A DNA stretch of 14,792 bases from Acidobacteriota bacterium (lineage in GTDB: Bacteria > Acidobacteriota > Terriglobia > Bryobacterales > Bryobacteraceae), in assembly GCA_023436715.1 (NCBI GenBank), contig JAEZIJ010000227.1:1-14792 (forward strand), read 5' to 3'. Positions 13,363-14,792 of the stretch are shown here, piece after piece (positions within the stretch are counted from its first letter, which is position 1; each line of letters begins with the position of its first letter). Made by a program: the position numbers and the translations under genes. The notes under the pieces are model-generated. The model saw only the letters and a list, made by a program, of their open reading frames with translations, was not told the origin of the DNA and did no database searches.

Positions 13363-14592
13363 TTACCCGCACGCCACCGCGCTCCTGCCGTTCCAGGAGT
13401 ATTGCTTGCCGGTCTTCGACGCCAGCACGCCCAACAGCAGCGGGAGCGTGGAGTTGAAACCGACTTCCACGTGCGTCAGAGGCTTCTGCCGCGACTTCAC
13501 GCAGTCCAGGAAATTCCTGACGTGCGCTCTGTCGGACGGACCGCCAACGTACGGGAAGCTCTTGTGCACCGCTTCGAAGGCGGGCGGAGGAGGCGCCTCC
13601 TGGTTCGACGGCCTTCTGGCCGGAAGCGGCCGCGCCGTGTACGCCGTGCGTGCCACGTGCAGCGCGCCTTTCGTGCCGTAGAAGTACACGCCGTGCTCGT
13701 TGTTGTAGTCCGTCATCGGCATCATCGTGTTCGCGTAGCTCATCACGAAGTTGTCGTATTGCCAGGTGATCGCGAACGTGTCCGGCGGCTGCTCGGGGTT
13801 CGGCGGAGTCACTCGCACCCACTGCGCCGAGGCCGACACCGATTTCGGCGCGCCCGCGTTCAGATACCACATCACAAGGTCGGCAAGATGGACTCCCTGG
13901 TCCGTGATGATGCCCCCGCCGTAGTCGTAGTAGCCGCGCCAGCCTCGCTGCCGGCCGGGCGTGTACGGCTTGCGCGGAGCGGGGCCCTGGAACAGCTCCC
14001 AGTCGAGGTCCGCCGGCGGCGCGCTCGGCTCCTCCACCGGCCGGGTGTAGTGGCCTTGCCAGTGCAACTGCGCGTGGTAGATCTGCCCGAACCTGCCGTC
14101 CTGCGCCCACTGGCAGCACAACTGGAAGTGGTCCCAACTGCGCTGCTGCAACCCGATCTGCACCACGCGATTGTGCTTTTTCACGGCGTCCACGGCCGTC
14201 CACGCGGCTTCGATGCTGTTCGAAAGCGGCTTTTCGCAATACGCATCCTTGCCCGCCTGGCAGGCTTCGACGATCATCGGCGCGTGCCAGTGGTCCGGCG
14301 TCGCGATCAGCACCGCATCGATATCTTTGCGCTCGAGCACTTTCCGGTAGTCCACCTGAAGCTGCGGATTGCTCTTCAGCGCTCCGGCTGCCTTTTCCCG
14401 GTTTGGCTTGAACACGTCGCAAACGGCGGCAACCTCGCAGTCCGGATTCTCAGCGAAGATTGGAGCCATGTAGCTGCCGCGCGATCCCGCGCCCAGCACT
14501 CCCACGCGGATACGGTCGTTTGCTCCGGCGGCCGAGCGTGACAATGCGGCGGTTATGCCCGAGCTCGCCAGGAATGTCCTTCTGCTAGTCAT
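13363..14592 (-). CDS. Exported Gfo/Idh/MocA family oxidoreductase
   Basis: A 409-aa NAD(P)-dependent oxidoreductase. A Tat signal, SRRTFLASSG (3-12), precedes the Rossmann domain with GVLGAGSRG (31-39). The family signature CEKP (119-122) supplies the Lys that positions substrate and cofactor. The C-terminal domain has GGGIITDQGVHLADLVMWY (225-243), with D231 and H235 at the usual catalytic positions. Tat export suggests a tightly held cofactor loaded before secretion, as in Zymomonas glucose-fructose oxidoreductase. The likely job is oxidation or reduction of a sugar or glycoside, plausibly at C3, given the DUF1080 and isomerase neighbours. It would be the first gene of the three-gene minus-strand unit. 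ATG at 14592 was chosen because it directly precedes the Tat motif and has GGGAGA 6 bases upstream (complement of 14599-14604); an upstream in-frame start at 14631 lacks these. Confidence 0.9.
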   Translation of the reverse strand: MTSRRTFLASSGITAALSRSAAGANDRIRVGVLGAGSRGSYMAPIFAENPDCEVAAVCDVFKPNREKAAGALKSNPQLQVDYRKVLERKDIDAVLIATPDHWHAPMIVEACQAGKDAYCEKPLSNSIEAAWTAVDAVKKHNRVVQIGLQQRSWDHFQLCCQWAQDGRFGQIYHAQLHWQGHYTRPVEEPSAPPADLDWELFQGPAPRKPYTPGRQRGWRGYYDYGGGIITDQGVHLADLVMWYLNAGAPKSVSASAQWVRVTPPNPEQPPDTFAITWQYDNFVMSYANTMMPMTDYNNEHGVYFYGTKGALHVARTAYTARPLPARRPSNQEAPPPPAFEAVHKSFPYVGGPSDRAHVRNFLDCVKSRQKPLTHVEVGFNSTLPLLLGVLASKTGKQYSWNGRSAVACG

Positions 14593-14792
14593 ATGATTTC
14601 TCCCGTTGTGCTGCCTGCTAACTAAACCCAACCATTGTCATCAAATCAGCCCGGCAGCGCAAACCCCAAAACCGGGGACAGTTCGAGCCATGCCGCGCTG
14701 AAAGCGGCACCCGCGAGCATGAAAACGGGGCAGAGGCGAGGTATGCTCTTCAGAGCCAACGCGCAGCGTAAGCCGGAGTAGTCTGTGAGGCT
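14593..14792. promoter_or_regulatory. Region upstream of the sugar cassette
   Basis: These 200 bases precede the oxidoreductase gene on the minus strand and run to the window edge. They should contain the promoter of the three-gene unit. On the minus strand TTGATG and TTAGCA are 17 bases apart (about 14613-14641), but TTAGCA is a poor -10 box. CCCC-AAAACC-GGGG (14664-14677) can form a small hairpin and overlaps CCGGGGACA (14672-14680), the core of the 18-bp inverted repeat at 12356-12410. A second short stem is TGCCGC/GCGGCA (14691-14696 and 14704-14709). No gene is supported here. Confidence 0.35.

Noticed and set aside
13201..14541. A 446-codon plus-strand open frame opposite the oxidoreductase and isomerase genes.
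   Set aside because: It spans two well-supported minus-strand genes and is an Arg/Val-rich composition artefact.
14719..14781. A 20-codon open frame near the right edge.
   Set aside because: No convincing ribosome binding site and too short to separate from chance.

Overview
The window is a GC-rich bacterial chromosomal segment that is densely coded on both strands. I see no rRNA, tRNA, CRISPR array, transposase or phage gene. Three neighbouring Tat-exported proteins (a Gfo/Idh/MocA oxidoreductase, a sugar isomerase/epimerase-like TIM barrel and a double-domain DUF1080/3-keto-disaccharide hydrolase protein) are a combination typical of Acidobacteriota (Solibacter/Bryobacter-like), Planctomycetota and Verrucomicrobiota. 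Acidobacteriota is my best guess, by inference only.

Layout. (1) 55-1694, plus strand: an exported glycerophosphodiester phosphodiesterase, then a UPF0173-type metallo-beta-lactamase-fold hydrolase. (2) 1684-3975, minus strand: a MaeB-type malic enzyme fused to a phosphotransacetylase domain; its 3' end overlaps the hydrolase by 11 bases. (3) 4172-5521, plus strand: an NADP-type glutamate dehydrogenase, divergent from the malic enzyme across a 196-base intergenic region. (4) 5594-8563 and 8580-11174, plus strand: two large tandem paralogues sharing a PPDK_N (PEP synthase/pyruvate phosphate dikinase ATP-grasp) core and a C-terminal module marked by GPGRWG and GTHFF, but with different N-termini. 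The first has two receiver (REC)-like domains; the second has a KaiC/RecA-like domain that has lost its Walker A motif. Neither has a recognisable phosphohistidine swivelling domain or PEP-binding TIM barrel. (5) 11187-14592, minus strand: the exported sugar cassette, probably transcribed in the order oxidoreductase, isomerase, DUF1080. A perfect 18-bp inverted repeat lies between the last two genes.

How the genes may fit together. Malic enzyme (malate to pyruvate, NADPH), glutamate dehydrogenase (2-oxoglutarate to glutamate, NADPH) and the dikinase-like pair all sit around the pyruvate/PEP and 2-oxoglutarate nodes. The REC and KaiC-like N-termini suggest that the pair is regulatory or signal-responsive rather than ordinary PEP synthase. 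This pair is the most likely undescribed system in the window. The sugar cassette looks like a periplasmic module for oxidising glycosides at C3 and cleaving the resulting 3-keto sugars.
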